From positions 578,077 to 642,076 of the forward strand of contig CAJNDS010000946.1 of NCBI GenBank assembly GCA_905221605.1: a DNA stretch of 64,000 nt, in the 5' to 3' direction. Both the position numbers and the translations under genes were made by a program. This document shows, in pieces, positions 52,201 to 61,507 of the stretch (positions are counted from its first letter, which is position 1; every line of letters starts with the position of its first letter). The notes under the pieces were generated by a model, which saw only the letters and a program-made list of their open reading frames with translations, did not search any database and had not been told where the DNA came from. Source of the DNA: Symbiodinium natans. Taxonomy: Eukaryota > Sar > Dinophyceae > Suessiales > Symbiodiniaceae.

Positions 52201-54306
52201 GTAACATCCCGAGTGAGAAGCATGGTTTCCCAGTCTACCTTCAAGAGCTCCCGTGCCAGAACAGTCGCTTGGATGGTACATGCAACTAGTTTAAGGTTTA
52301 GGGTTTAGGGTTTAGGGTTTAGGAGGATTGCCCGCGATGAGCGGAAGAATGAAGCCGCAGTGGGCTTCCTTTAATGGTCGCGTTGAAATGGTGCGCTTTT
52401 TGTTGGATGCTGGTGTTGACAAGCACGCACGGGATGAAGATGATGACATACCGAGCGTCCTCTACTTTGCGTCGTGTTCGGGGTTTGGGGCATGGGTAGT
52501 TCTTGCTGTCGGTCGAGCTGGAACGCGGGAGAGTCGGAGATGATTACTTCCCGCCGGGCTTTCGGGGAACAGTTGTCATTTGCATGAGCGTTCTTACCAG
52601 CAGGCTCTTGAAGGTTAACTCCCACTCCAGAAGGCTTTCGAGATGTTGCATGAGTTTTCTCACCATCTGTCTTTTGAGGATTGGCTTTTTGAGAAGGAAA
52701 CGCAAAAAAGGCAGTCAACTGCCTGGTACAGCAGGCCCTGCGGAGGCACATATGCAGTTGCACATGAGACAGGGTTTATACTACTGCTCTTGGTGAGTGT
52801 ATCTAGTGCGCCATTTAAAGAATGGGGAGTGAGTGTATGTTTTGGGTGTCCTTCTGCTGATCCAAGTTAAATAAACCCTAAACCCGAAACCCTTAACCCG
52901 AAATCCTGAACCCGAAACCCTAAACCCTAAACCCTAAACCCTAAACCCTAAACCCTAATCCCTCCCGAAGACTGGCGAGACCCTAAACCCTAATCCCTCC
53001 CGAAGACTGGCGAGGCGACCTACGGCTACCTCACGCCGGACCTGTGGACAAAGACCACCTTCAACAAAGCCCCCTTCCAGGACAGCTTTCGGTTTTTTGG
53101 GGTTTAGGGTTTAGAGTTTAGGGTTGTTTTTGGTTCATTCCGACGTCCTAAAAACCCCAAGCTTTGAACAAGCCCCCTTCCTGGACAGCTTTCGGTACTT
53201 GTGGGCTTTTTTGTGGAGACGTTGGAAGCCATCAGGTCTGGCTTTCCGACGTTGCTGCGTCCAAAAACCCGCAAGCTCTGAAACCTAAACCCTAAACCCT
53301 AAACCTAAACCCTAAACCCTAAACCCTAAACCCTAAACCCTAAACCCTAAACCCTAAACCCTAAACCCTAAACCCTAAACCCTGATTATGAAGGAGTTAC
53401 TGGATAACCTAGGCTCTTTTTGGGTGCCGCCAAGAACCGCCCTCAAAGACTGCCGTCCGGAATCCGAAGCCCTAAGCCAAGGAAGACCCTATAGGGTTTA
53501 GGGTTTAGGGTTTAGGGATTGGGCTTACCCTAAAACCCAAAGCGGTAAAGCCCCACACCCTAAACCCTGAGCCTTCAGGCCCATAACTCTCTACCCTAGC
53601 TGCTTGGGTACAGTCCAAATGTCAGTGGTTACGGGCTTTTAGGAATTTGGGAATTAGCTGCATGTATGTAGAGAGAGACAGAGAATAGGGAAGTAGGTGA
53701 CTTCTAAGACCCTCGATATATACCCTAAACCCTAAACCCTCAACCATCCCCGCCAGGGATGATACAGGGTGGCGCTTTAACCCTAAACACCCTCAACCCT
53801 CTCATATAAGGGTTCCCCTCAAAAAAGGGCCCACATCGAGGGACCATGTAACTACCCAGAAGCCCGCAAGTTTCGGCTTCCAGACTGAAGGGGAGCCCCT
53901 GAACCCCACAGCACTGTAGGGTTCGGGGGGTGTAGGCCCGGTCTAGGGTTCAGGGTCCGGTTCAGGTTTCAGGTTTCAGGGTTTAGGGTGTAGGGTTTAG
54001 GGTGCCCTTGTTATATTGTCCCAATATACCTAAGTAGCCCCAAAATGTCCGCCGAAGCTTCTTGCATACACGTTGAATCCCTTTGCGCGCCCGCAAAATA
54101 AGGAAAACATCTAGAAAACACCGCTGCGCCTCTTAAATGTAGACATTATCCTGGCTTTGCCCAGAAAATTTGGATTCATCTGTCATAAGAAAGACCATAT
54201 GAATCAACATACCCGTCCTACTTCAAGAAAGCCCCTATTGTTTACCTGGCTACCACAGGAGTGGTCCGACTACCTTGCCCAGAGCAAGAAGGCCGGTAGG
54301 GTCTAG
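40619..54306 (+). CDS. RPS2: Ribosomal protein uS5 (RPS2), about 16 exons
   Basis: Small-subunit ribosomal protein uS5, cytosolic type. Exons: 40619-40670, 41613-41674, 42794-42850, 43506-43535, 44164-44208, 44793-44844, 45882-45924, 46733-46772, 47368-47414, 47668-47699, 47962-47993, 48428-48493, 51102-51172, 51294-51336, 53015-53080, 54259-54306. They total 786 nt, or 261 residues, in one frame. Landmarks in order: Gly/Lys-rich start, QW|VPMTKLGRLVNDGKI, IYLHSLPIK, EPEIIDHF, DEVLKIHPVQKMTSAGQ, NGHIGLGSKCAKE|VATAIRGG, IPVRRGFWGN, LPHTVPMK, GKCGSVRCRLIPAPRGSGIV, MMAFAGISDCFTCSCGHT, NFAKATFEALK, TYGYLTPDLW, EWSDYLAQSKK. Donors are GC, GT or GA; introns range from 121 nt to 2.6 kb and are rich in telomere-like repeats. 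Exon 13 lacks an obvious AG acceptor at the conserved junction. The TAG at 54304 lies in repeat-like sequence, so a further exon is possible. Confidence 0.88.
40679..40770 (+). repeat. TTTAGGG array at the start of uS5 intron 1
   Basis: The array begins eight bases after the inferred exon 1 edge, so a donor could be read as GC (40671) or as the array's own GTTTAG (40679). Only the GC choice joins exon 2 in frame. Confidence 0.75.
41323..41586 (-). repeat. CCCTAAA array at the end of uS5 intron 1
   Basis: About 36 units including a CCCGAAA subgroup (41405-41450), ending in a C homopolymer some 25 bases before exon 2. Together with 40679-40770 it puts G-rich repeats at the intron start and C-rich repeats at its end. 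Confidence 0.9.
43117..43226 (+). mobile_element. Family A element, target duplication ACGCC
   Basis: ACGCC lies at 43112-43116 and 43227-43231. Ends TCGGTAGCCCAGTGGTGCC and GGTTACTGGGCTACCAAG are inverted. The copy is complete, without telomere insert, inside uS5 intron 3. Confidence 0.85.
44998..45440 (+). repeat. TTTACAGGG / TTTATAGGG nine-base array
   Basis: A nine-base expansion of the telomere unit repeated about 45 times with variants, inside uS5 intron 6. The apparent YRVYRVYR frame across it is an artefact of period nine. Confidence 0.9.
46090..46170 (-). repeat. CCCCTAAA array
   Basis: About nine eight-base units in uS5 intron 7, another locally uniform variant. Confidence 0.9.
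47510..47640 (-). repeat. CCCTAAA array in uS5 intron 9
   Basis: About 18 near-perfect units fill half of the 253-nt intron between exons 9 and 10 (47415-47667). The intron is flanked by GATCC on both sides. Confidence 0.9.
49080..49250 (+). repeat. G-homopolymer cluster
   Basis: Runs of 8 to 20 G separated by CAC or AC, then a (TA)n run at 49249-49284. Assembly accuracy here is doubtful. Confidence 0.85.
49285..50000. other. AT-rich island in uS5 intron 12
   Basis: A 700-bp stretch dominated by TTATG, GTTATTA and CATTATG words, far more AT-rich than anything else in the window. No stable frame or known protein is seen. It may be a decayed microsatellite or foreign DNA. Confidence 0.6.
50600..50745 (+). 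other. Open, coding-like segment inside uS5 intron 12
   Basis: The frame reads FELTEVAGDEEAQLHQGE, then FISDVLLRCASAQFFDARGG, with ordinary composition. It is not part of uS5. It may be an exon of a nested or broken gene. Confidence 0.25.
51608..51814 (+). mobile_element. Family F element with internal telomere array
   Basis: TTGGTTAGCAGGAAGG and AATGAGGTACC at the left, GAATTCCCTCATGCC and TTGCTAACCAAC at the right. TTTAGGG and TTTACGG units (about 51697-51775) fill the centre. It lies in uS5 intron 14. Confidence 0.75.
52005..52560 (+). pseudogene. Ubiquitin-like plus ankyrin gene fragment in a uS5 intron
   Basis: Ignoring the family E insertion at 52113-52212, the frame from 52005 continues through LRSHKEFEGVPSV, VTSLKFLLGEKHGFPVYLQE and LPCQNSRLDG. 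This resembles the ubiquitin-like head found before ankyrin repeats in many dinoflagellate proteins. After a short TTTAGGG array an ankyrin-like unit follows (GRVEMVRFLLDAGVDKHARD, about 52377-52437). No complete gene is visible. It lies on the same strand as uS5, between exons 14 and 15, and is either a nested gene or a captured fragment. Confidence 0.4.
52113..52212 (+). mobile_element. Family E element, 8-bp target duplication GTGAGAAG
   Basis: GTGAGAAG occurs at 52105-52112 and 52213-52220. TTGGGATGTTCCCCCTTA faces TAAGGGTAACATCCCGA, with inner AACAGTCCTTAATAGG and GAAGGACTGTCAG. Eight-base target duplications are typical of hAT-type DNA transposons. The element is too short to code for a transposase. 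Confidence 0.9.
52946..53014 (+). repeat. 35-bp tandem duplication of the exon 15 acceptor region
   Basis: Two copies of the segment ending CGAAGACTGGCGAG sit at 52945-52979 and 52980-53014, each starting in CCCTAAA repeats. The second AG is the one adjoining exon 15. Confidence 0.85.
53163..53198 (+). pseudogene. Partial copy of uS5 exon 15 in the next intron
   Basis: ACAAGCCCCCTTCC and GGACAGCTTTCGGT repeat the end of exon 15 and its donor (53062-53096) with a few changes. No use as an exon is apparent. Confidence 0.6.
53284..53385 (-). repeat. CCCTAAA array in uS5 intron 15
   Basis: About 14 near-perfect units. Further degenerate units occur to 53770 and a G-rich block at 53930-54005. 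Confidence 0.9.
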
Positions 54307-54417
54307 GGTTTAGGGTTTACGGGTTAGGGTTTAGGGCCTAACCCCTGATCCTCAACCTTAGTCCACTAAAACCCTCTAGGCGCGGGGGGGGGGGGGGGGG
54401 GGGGGGGGGGAGCTATG

Positions 54418-54510
54418 CATGGGTAACCTTTAACTTTTTGTTGGGCATTAGAAGCCCTATGTAATCCCAAAGGTGAACCTTCAGTTCCCCTAGGATGCCG
54501 GACGACTAAG
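54418..54510 (+). mobile_element. Family C element, diverged
   Basis: GGTAACCTTTAACTTTTTG, then AATCCCAAAGGTGAACC and AGTTCCCCTAGG correspond to the 28221 and 63030 copies. Both ends are degraded and a poly-G run abuts the left. Confidence 0.6.
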
Positions 54511-54900
54511 TACATGGTTGAACCATCTTGCATCCTGGCGTCTTGGGAGCTTTGGGTTTCGGGTGCCTTGATCTTTGCTTCTTGCGCACAGGGGGTAAGA
54601 CTGAACGTTGATCTTTGCTTGAGGGACTACAGGAGGGACCCTTGTAAGGGACCTTAGGGGTGGTTTGCGGGTTATTGGGGGCGACTTAGGTATATAGGGA
54701 CTATACAAGCTATATATATATATATATGTACATACATATATATATATAGAGGTTATCTCGGGGAATAAGATGAAGGCTTCTAGGGGTCCCTCCTTATGCC
54801 CCTTAATTAGACGTTGCCGTTCGACTGACGGCTTACCGGACTCCTTAGGTTTCTTCCCTTCATGTGACTCTACAGTATTGCGCAGCCCCCCTTTCTGAAA

Positions 54901-55002
54901 GCCGAATAAAGGAGTCGGAGTAATCACTAATAGTATTCCCTTCTGGTTACTTTATCATTATACCTTAATAACCCCAAAACCCTATGAATACTTCGGCACG
55001 GG
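54901..55002 (+). mobile_element. Family D element
   Basis: GCCGAATAAAGG at the left and GAATACTTCGGC at the right are inverted. The interior TAATAGTATTCCCTT, CTTTATCATTATACC and CCCCAAAACCCTATG is family D. Confidence 0.65.
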
Positions 55003-56129
55003 CTCGCGACCCCTCAGCACCCAACCCACGAAGCCGCGCTTCGCAGCAGTCAAGGCCGTCACGTACTGAGTCGAGAAGGTATCTGTTGTGGCTGCCGCAG
55101 AGTTGAGAAGAGAAAACGGTTTCCTAAACCCCAAACCAAAATCCCAAGACTCTCAACACTAAACCCTCAAACCCTAAACCATAAATCGGTTCGGGCTGAT
55201 GGGAGTTGAGGGCCTTGTTGGCGTTGCTTCTGGTGCCGACGAGGGGGGTCTAGGCCCCAATGGCGGCCCCAAAGGATGTGAGGGTCAGGGTTTAGTATAA
55301 ATTGCTTTTATCCCGTGCCGTCGTGCTAAAGGAGCGACGGAGTCCTAAAAACCCTACACCCCAAACAGCCCTAAACCCTGAACCCCTAAACCCCTGTGTG
55401 AGCCAGCAAATGATGTTAAGCCTCTAGCTTCTAGCTTCTACTTGGAGGCCGTCGTTGCCTCTTTCAAGCCCCCCCCCCCCCACCACCCCTTCTGACTCGC
55501 TGTAATTTGGCATAGGGTTTAGGGTTTAGGGTTTAGGGTTAGGGTTTTGGGTTTTAGGGTCTAGGGCAGACATCCAAGGTGTTGCGGCTTGGCCTTTGTG
55601 TTGGGTCAGCCCCCTCGTTGCTTGTTCCCGAATTCAACGTTCCTAAACCCTAAACCCTAAACCCTAAGCTCTAAACCCTAAACCCTAAACCCTAAACCCT
55701 AAACCCTAAACCCTAAACCCTAAACCCTAAACCCTAAACCCTAAACCCTAAACCCTAAACCCTAAACCCTAAACCCTAAACCCTAAACCCTAAACCCTAA
55801 TCCCTAAACCCTAAACCCTACACCCTACACCCTAAACCCTAAACCCTAAACCCTCTAAACCCTAAACCCTAAACCCTATATGTTTTTCCTTTCGAAGTCC
55901 CTGATGGAATCGGGAGGAGCTGCGGTTCTTATTATTCTCTTGGCTTTGCAGGCCTTGTTTGTAATTCAAGATGGTCTCATAAAGCCTAAAGCCTAAGACC
56001 TAAAGAAAGCCAAAAGCCCGAAGCCCTAAAGCCCTAAAGCCTAAACCCCAAACCCTAAACACCCTAAACCCTAAGCCCGAAACCCCAAACCCTAAAACCC
56101 AAACCCCAAACCCTAAACCCTGAACGCCC

Positions 56130-56515
56130 CAAACCCAAAACCCCAAAACCCCAAAACCCCAAAACCCCAAAACCCCAAAACCCCAAAACCCCAAAACCCC
56201 AAAACCCCAAAACCCCCAAAAAACCCCAAAACCCCAACCCCAACCCCAAAACCCCAAAACCCAAAACCCCAAAACCCCAAAAAAACCCTAAAACCTAAAA
56301 ACCCTCAAACCCCAAAACCAAAACCCTAAAACCTAAAACCTAAAACCCCTAAAACCCTAAAACCCTAAAAACCCTAAAACCCTAAAACCCTAAAACCCTA
56401 AAACCCTAAAACCCTAAAACCCTAAAACCCTAAAACCCTAAAACCCTAAAACCCTAAAACCCTAAAACCCTAAAACCCTAAAACCCTAAACCCTAAACCC
56501 TAAACCCTAAACCCT
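56130..56515 (-). repeat. CCCCAAAA array grading into CCCTAAAA then CCCTAAA
   Basis: CCCCAAAA units (about 56140-56285), then CCCTAAAA (about 56345-56485), then four CCCTAAA. The change of unit along one block suggests stepwise local amplification. Confidence 0.9.
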
Positions 56516-56522
56516 AAACCAG

Positions 56523-56611
56523 CCACGGCTCTGGCTCAGAGACGGCAGCCGTTAGCCTGTCCGACGCAGCACTTCAAAGGCGCCTTGCAGGGCCAAGAGC
56601 CCCGTGGGCTG
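56523..56611 (+). CDS. Candidate exon, unknown gene
   Basis: Open segment between a CCCTAAA block and a TTTAGGG block. The frame GSGSETAAVSLSDAALQRRL reads like ordinary protein. AG at 56521-56522 precedes it. No partner exon or family was identified. Confidence 0.25.
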
Positions 56612-56818
56612 GGTTTAGGGTTTAGGGTTTAGGGTTTAGGGTTTAGGGTTTAGGGTTTAGGGTTTAGGGTTTAGGGTTTAGGGTTTAGGGTTTAGGGTTT
56701 AGGGTTTAGGGTTTAGGGTTTAGGGTTTAGGGTTTAGGGTTTAGGGTTTAGGGTGTAGGGTGTAGGGTGTAGGGTGTAGGGTGTAGGGTGTAGGGTGTAG
56801 GGTGTAGGGTGTAGGGTT
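56612..56818 (+). repeat. TTTAGGG array switching to TGTAGGG
   Basis: About 20 TTTAGGG units are followed by nine TGTAGGG units without interruption, a clean switch of repeat unit. Confidence 0.9.
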
Positions 56819-57421
56819 CTTTTCAAGGGTTTGGGGCTGAGGGTCTCAGGGGTGGAAGGTTAGCATATCTGGTTCTAAGTGGCTAACCTTCTGATTTCTG
56901 TTTGACATTCATTGGTGCTCCATGAGTCACTCACAAATCTAGGGCAAACGAAAACTCTCAAACAACACAGAAAACAACAACACATAAACAAGAACACTTT
57001 AAAACAACTTGAAGATAGCACCAACGAAGCACAAAAAACAGAACAGCGCAGCAATACAGCAAACAACAAAAAGGAAATTATATGTTATTCATTCAGGCAT
57101 TCACATTTGGGCAAGTAACAAAAACAAGCCACCGCAACAAAATACAAGCTTGTAAGCTGAAATATAGGGTGTTAGTTTGAGGGCTTGGGGTTCAACCCCC
57201 TCAAAGAAGTCTAAACCCAAACGCCCTAAAGCCTTTTTAGGGTTTAGGCTTGTAGCTCCTTGCAGACTAGGAAGCCCCGGGCGGAACTCCTAAACTCTTC
57301 GCCCCAAGTAGCGTGGTGGTTTGGGGTTAAGGGTTTAGGGTTTAGGGTTCAGGGTTTAGGGTTGAGGGTTTAGGGCTACAGGGCTACAGGGGGTTCACGC
57401 CCGGAGGCGCTTGGACGAGCC
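56819..57421. other. AT-rich unique segment, nothing supported
   Basis: A stretch rich in AACA and AAAC (56930-57150) with no recognisable frame, then short TTTAGGG runs. Confidence 0.5.
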
Positions 57422-58191
57422 ATGCCAACGGCGATACGAATCTCGGGCCGGTCGGGCCGCAACCAGCTGCTCTTTGGACTCAGAGAAGAAAATTGTCCCA
57501 CTAAACCCTAAACCCTAAACCCTAAGCCCTAAGCCCTAAGCCCTAAACCCTAAACCCTAGCCCTAAACCCTAAGCCCCAAGCCCTAAACCCGAAACCCTA
57601 GCCCTAAACCCCAAACCCTAAGCCCTAAGCTCTAAGTTTTACGAGAGGGCTTGCAACCTGAGGGAGCGGATTCTCTGGTTCATCCAGCTCCCAAAATATG
57701 GGCCCGATGACTATTTTTTTTTCTCCTGCAGGTTGGGATAACCAAAGGGTCCATATTCTCTGGAGTAGGACCTTATTCCTTTTTTTTTTTGGGGGGGGGG
57801 GTTAGGTTCACTTATACGCCCCTTTAACCCAAGAAAGGGCGCCCTTTTTATTCCTAGGTGACTCTTGGGTCTAGATTATGCAATGTGGGGCTTAGGCTTT
57901 CAGGGAGGTCTAGGCAACTACTGGGATCCGAATAGGAGGCCTACAATCGCCATGACTAGACCCCCTACCCCCAAACCCCAAACCCTAAAACCCTAAAACC
58001 CGAAACCCTACCCCCTAAACCCCTAAACCCCCTAAACCCCTCTCAACCCTCAACCCTCAACCCTAAACCACCTTAAGCCCAGGATCAATGACACCTATGA
58101 GCCCATGCAGATCACGCACCACAACAAGCCGCGGGCCCAGACATCAGGGGATGCGGCGGAGGTTGCACGGTTTCACCAAGCGGCCCAATAA
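57422..58191 (+). CDS. Candidate exons of an unknown gene ending at 58191
   Basis: 57422-57463 reads MPTAIRISGRSGRN, like a RIxGRSGxN motif common in dinoflagellate proteins of unknown role. 58083-58191 follows AG and reads INDTYEPMQITHHNKPRA, then a tail ending in TAA at 58189. The INxTYEP motif often follows GRSGxN in the same proteins. The segment between holds a possible exon near 57640-57680, a family B element and CCCTAAA repeats. Junctions are not resolved. Confidence 0.35.
57759..57871 (+). mobile_element. Family B inverted-repeat element
   Basis: GGAGTAGGACCTTATTCC, a T run and G run, then GGTTCACTTATACGCCCC and AAGGGCGCCC. The right end is GACTCTTGGGTCTAG. It is the same design as 62054-62168. 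Confidence 0.6.
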
Positions 58192-61100
58192 GGGTGCAGG
58201 GTTTAGGGTTTAGGGTTGAGGGTTGAGGGGTGTCGCGAATCCTAAGGCCCCCCAACCACACAAAACCCGAAGAAAAACTCTGCAAGCCCAAATAGCCTCA
58301 CAAAGCCCTAGTGTATAGAGCCCAAGAGTCACTTTAACCCGAAACCCTAAACTCCGCAGCTTGCCAACGTGGCCCAGCTGAGCGTACCTATATGGGTAGG
58401 GTTTAGGGTTTAGGGTTCAGGGTTCTCCAAACTACCCTCCCCCCCTCATGTAGTATAAGCAGACCTGTCAGGGTGCAGGGCTTAGGGGTTAGGATTTAGG
58501 AATGGGTTTAGGGTTTAGGGTTTAAGATAACCCTAGACCCTAGACCCTAAACCCTAAACCCCAAACCCTAATTCTGCGCAGTGGCCCCTTTAGCGTGTCA
58601 GCATGGCAGTGGGCCGTCTGTCCCCCTTCTCAAAAAGTACACCTCTGAGGGTGGGGCCTTAAGGGGCTTATGGTCCTGGGTGCAGGATCCCTAAGCCTTA
58701 AGCCCTAAGCCCTAAGCCCTAAGCCCTAAGCCCTAAGCCCTAACCCCTAACCCTAAGCCCTAAGCCCTAAGCCCTAAGCCCTAAACCCTAAACCCTAAAC
58801 CCTAAACCCTAAACCCTAAACCCTAAACCCTAAACCCTAAGCCCTAAGCCCTAAGCCCTAAGCCCTAAGCCCTAAGCCCTAAGCCCTAAGCCCTAAACTC
58901 TAAACCCTAAACCCTAAACCAAGGCCCTGCTGGGTGGCAAGGGCTGTGGCCCCGCGCCGCCGGGCTTGCGCTTAGGGTTTAGGGTTTCGGGTTTCGGGTT
59001 TAGGGTTTAGGGTTCAGGGTTTAGGGTTTAGGGTGTTTAGGGAGTTTAGGGAGTTTAGGGAGTTTAGGGTTTGGAAGTTAGGATTTACGGCTTAGGGTTC
59101 AGGGTTTAGGTGCTAGGAGTTTAGGGTTCTAGGGGGTTTAGGGTTTAGGGTTTTGGTTTAGAGAGTTTAGGGTTTAGGGACTTTTGGGTTTTGGGTTTTT
59201 AGGGTTTGGGGATTCTCGGGTTTAGGGGTTTAGGAGTTAGGGCCTTTAAGGTTGAGGTTAGGGCGTATTGGGATCCGGGTTTAGTGTTTAGGGTTCAGGG
59301 ACTAGAGTTTAGGCCTTGGGGTTTGGGGTGTCTAGGGAGTTTATTTTTTAGAATTTAGGGGGTTTTGGGTTTAGAGTTTAGGGAGTTGAGGGTTTTTAGG
59401 GAGTTCGGGGTTTAGGGTTTTTGGTTTAGAAACTTTAGGGTTTAGGGAGTTCAGGGTTTACGGATTTTAGGGTTTAGGGTTTCTAGGGTTTAGGGAGTTT
59501 AGGGTTAAGAGTTCAGGATTGAAGGTTGAGGATAGGGTGTCTAGAGTTTAGGGTTTTGGGGTTGAGGGTTTAGGGATTTGGGGTTTCGGGTTTAGGGTTT
59601 AGGGCTAGGGTTTAGGGTTTAGGGTTTAGGGTTTTGGGGTTTCGGAAGGCTTTCGGAGTCGGAGCTGTTTGAGGTTAAGTGGCGAGGGGATTGAGTCTTC
59701 AGGGGCCGAAGGTTCGCACCCCAAACCCCAAACTCCAAACCTGGAGCCCTAAACCCAGAACCCTAAACCTTAAACCCTAAACCCTAAACCCTAAACCCTA
59801 AACCCTAAACCCTAAACCCTAAACCCTAGACCCTAAACCCTAAACCCTAAACCCTAACCCCCATGAGCGTGGAGGCTACCTCTTTCACAGCGGGAAGAGC
59901 AGGAGCCTCCGGCTCGACCGGACTTCGGGCTTGCGGAGAATCCTTAAGGTTTTGGCGGTGCAAGGGGTTTAGGGTTTAGGGCTAGGGTTTGGGGTTTCGG
60001 GTTTAGGGTTTAGGGTGTAGGGTTTAGGGTTCAGGGTTCAGGTTTCAGGGTTCAGGGTTTAGAGTTTAGTAGGGCTTGGCGACAAAATCTGGTGGTTAGG
60101 GCTGCATCGACCATCATCGAATCCTGCCCCTCGACTGGGAAATACTTTCAGCGGTGCCAGCCACCGTAGTGGATCTTGGTAACGAAATCGGGAATGAGGC
60201 ACCCCGCATAATCCCTCTGTCAAAGGTTTTTACCGGGATTTGCGGCACCCAGTTCCCGAATTCGGTACTCAGAAAAACTTAAAAGAAACCGAAACCCGAC
60301 AGGTAATCCCAAAGCATTTTGAAGCCCACAAGCAAACGTAAACGCAAAAGCGGTGTAAGTCCTACAACTCACCCCCGAACTCCCTGAGCCTGAGCCCCAA
60401 ATCGGACTGTGAAAGCGGGTTCATCCCCTAAACTCAAAAAACCCGAACCCTGAACCTCAGAACCCTAAACCTCAAACCCTTACCCCACACCTTACCCCCT
60501 GTAAAGCCCTATGCAACCCTACAGGATTTCTAAGACCCTACACAGCACTAAGCAAACCCTATGCAGTCCTGAAAACTTAAACGCATCAGTAGAACGCCCT
60601 CAAAGAAGCTTGAAAACCCTACAAGGCCCCCAAAACCTAGACAACCCTAAAACCATTAAACAAGAAAACTGAAAACAAACTCTCAAAAGAAACCTAAAAA
60701 CAACACAAAAGAAAAAACAACACGCAACCCCCTAAACAGCCTTTAAACAACCACGAAGCAAGCCTGTTTAAGAACCTTTAAAGCCCTACACAGCACTAAG
60801 CAAAAACCCTGAAATTACCTAAGCTCGATGCCCTAAGTCCTAAACCACAAGACCATTCAACCCTAAGGCCCTAGACCCCTGAACCCTAAACCTAGCCCTA
60901 AACCCTAAACCCTAAACCCTAAACCCTAAACCCTAAACCCTTCAAACCCCCTAAGCTCACAGCCCTGGAGGTGGGTGATCAGTCTTGGCCCCGGCATGGC
61001 AAGTCGAAGGTTCGAGGGGTTTAGGGTTTAGGGTTTAGGGTTTAGAGTTTAGGGTTTAGGGTTCTAGGGTTTTTTTGGGCTTTAGGGGTTAGGGGTTTAG

Positions 61101-61507
61101 GGTTTTAGAGCTTTAGAGGTTTTAGAGGTTTTAGGGTTCTTTAGGGTTTTTGGAGGTTTTTAGGGGTTTTAGGGGTTTTAGGGGCTCCTAAGTGCAGTCA
61201 AGGTTTAGGGATTTAGGGTTTAGGGTTTTAGGCATTCAGGGTTGTAGGGTTTTAGGTCAGGCGTTCTGGCTCAGGCTTCGCGGTGACAGGGTGGTAGGGA
61301 TTTAGGGTATCGCTTGAGATGCATCGATAGACACACTTTCTACCGCGCCCGTTAGGGTTTAGGGTTTAGGGTTAAGGGTTTAGGGTCTAGGGTTTAGGGT
61401 TTAGGATTTGTGGGCTGCGCACGCTGCCTCCTCCGCAGCTCCCTGGGCCCAGCGCTGTGCGTGGAGCAGCGACATCAGCTTTAGTGACAAGGGGGGCCCT
61501 AACTGCA
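58192..61507. other. Repeat-rich spacer with possible exons
   Basis: CCCTAAG and CCCTAAA units (58690-58915), a long degenerate TTTAGGG block (58975-59640), CCCTAAA (59765-59860), TTTAGGG (59968-60070) and TTTTAGGGG-like units (61075-61190). Coding-like islands are at 58926-58972, 59866-59960 (MSVEATSFTAGRAGASGS) and 60966-61017 (ALEVGDQSWPRHGKSKVR). A partial family F element is at 60183. No gene model is defensible. Confidence 0.6.
60183..60285 (+). mobile_element. Family F element, diverged
   Basis: CGGGAATGAGGCACCCCGC at the left and CGGCACCCAGTTCCCG at the right are inverted and resemble the F ends at 38842. The copy is weakly supported. Confidence 0.4.

Larger units (their letters stand above)
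54307..56520. other. Repeat-rich spacer, no supported gene
   Basis: A poly-G run (about 54385-54410), a diverged family C element, a (TA)n run (54710-54750) and a family D element. Open GC-rich pieces at 54995-55068 (frame ends TGA) and 55196-55280 could be exons. A CCCTAAA array of over 30 units lies at 55643-55880. Confidence 0.6.

Noticed and set aside
56000-56272. Reverse-strand GFWGFGVLGF frames
   Set aside because: They are low-complexity translation of CCCCAAAA repeats.
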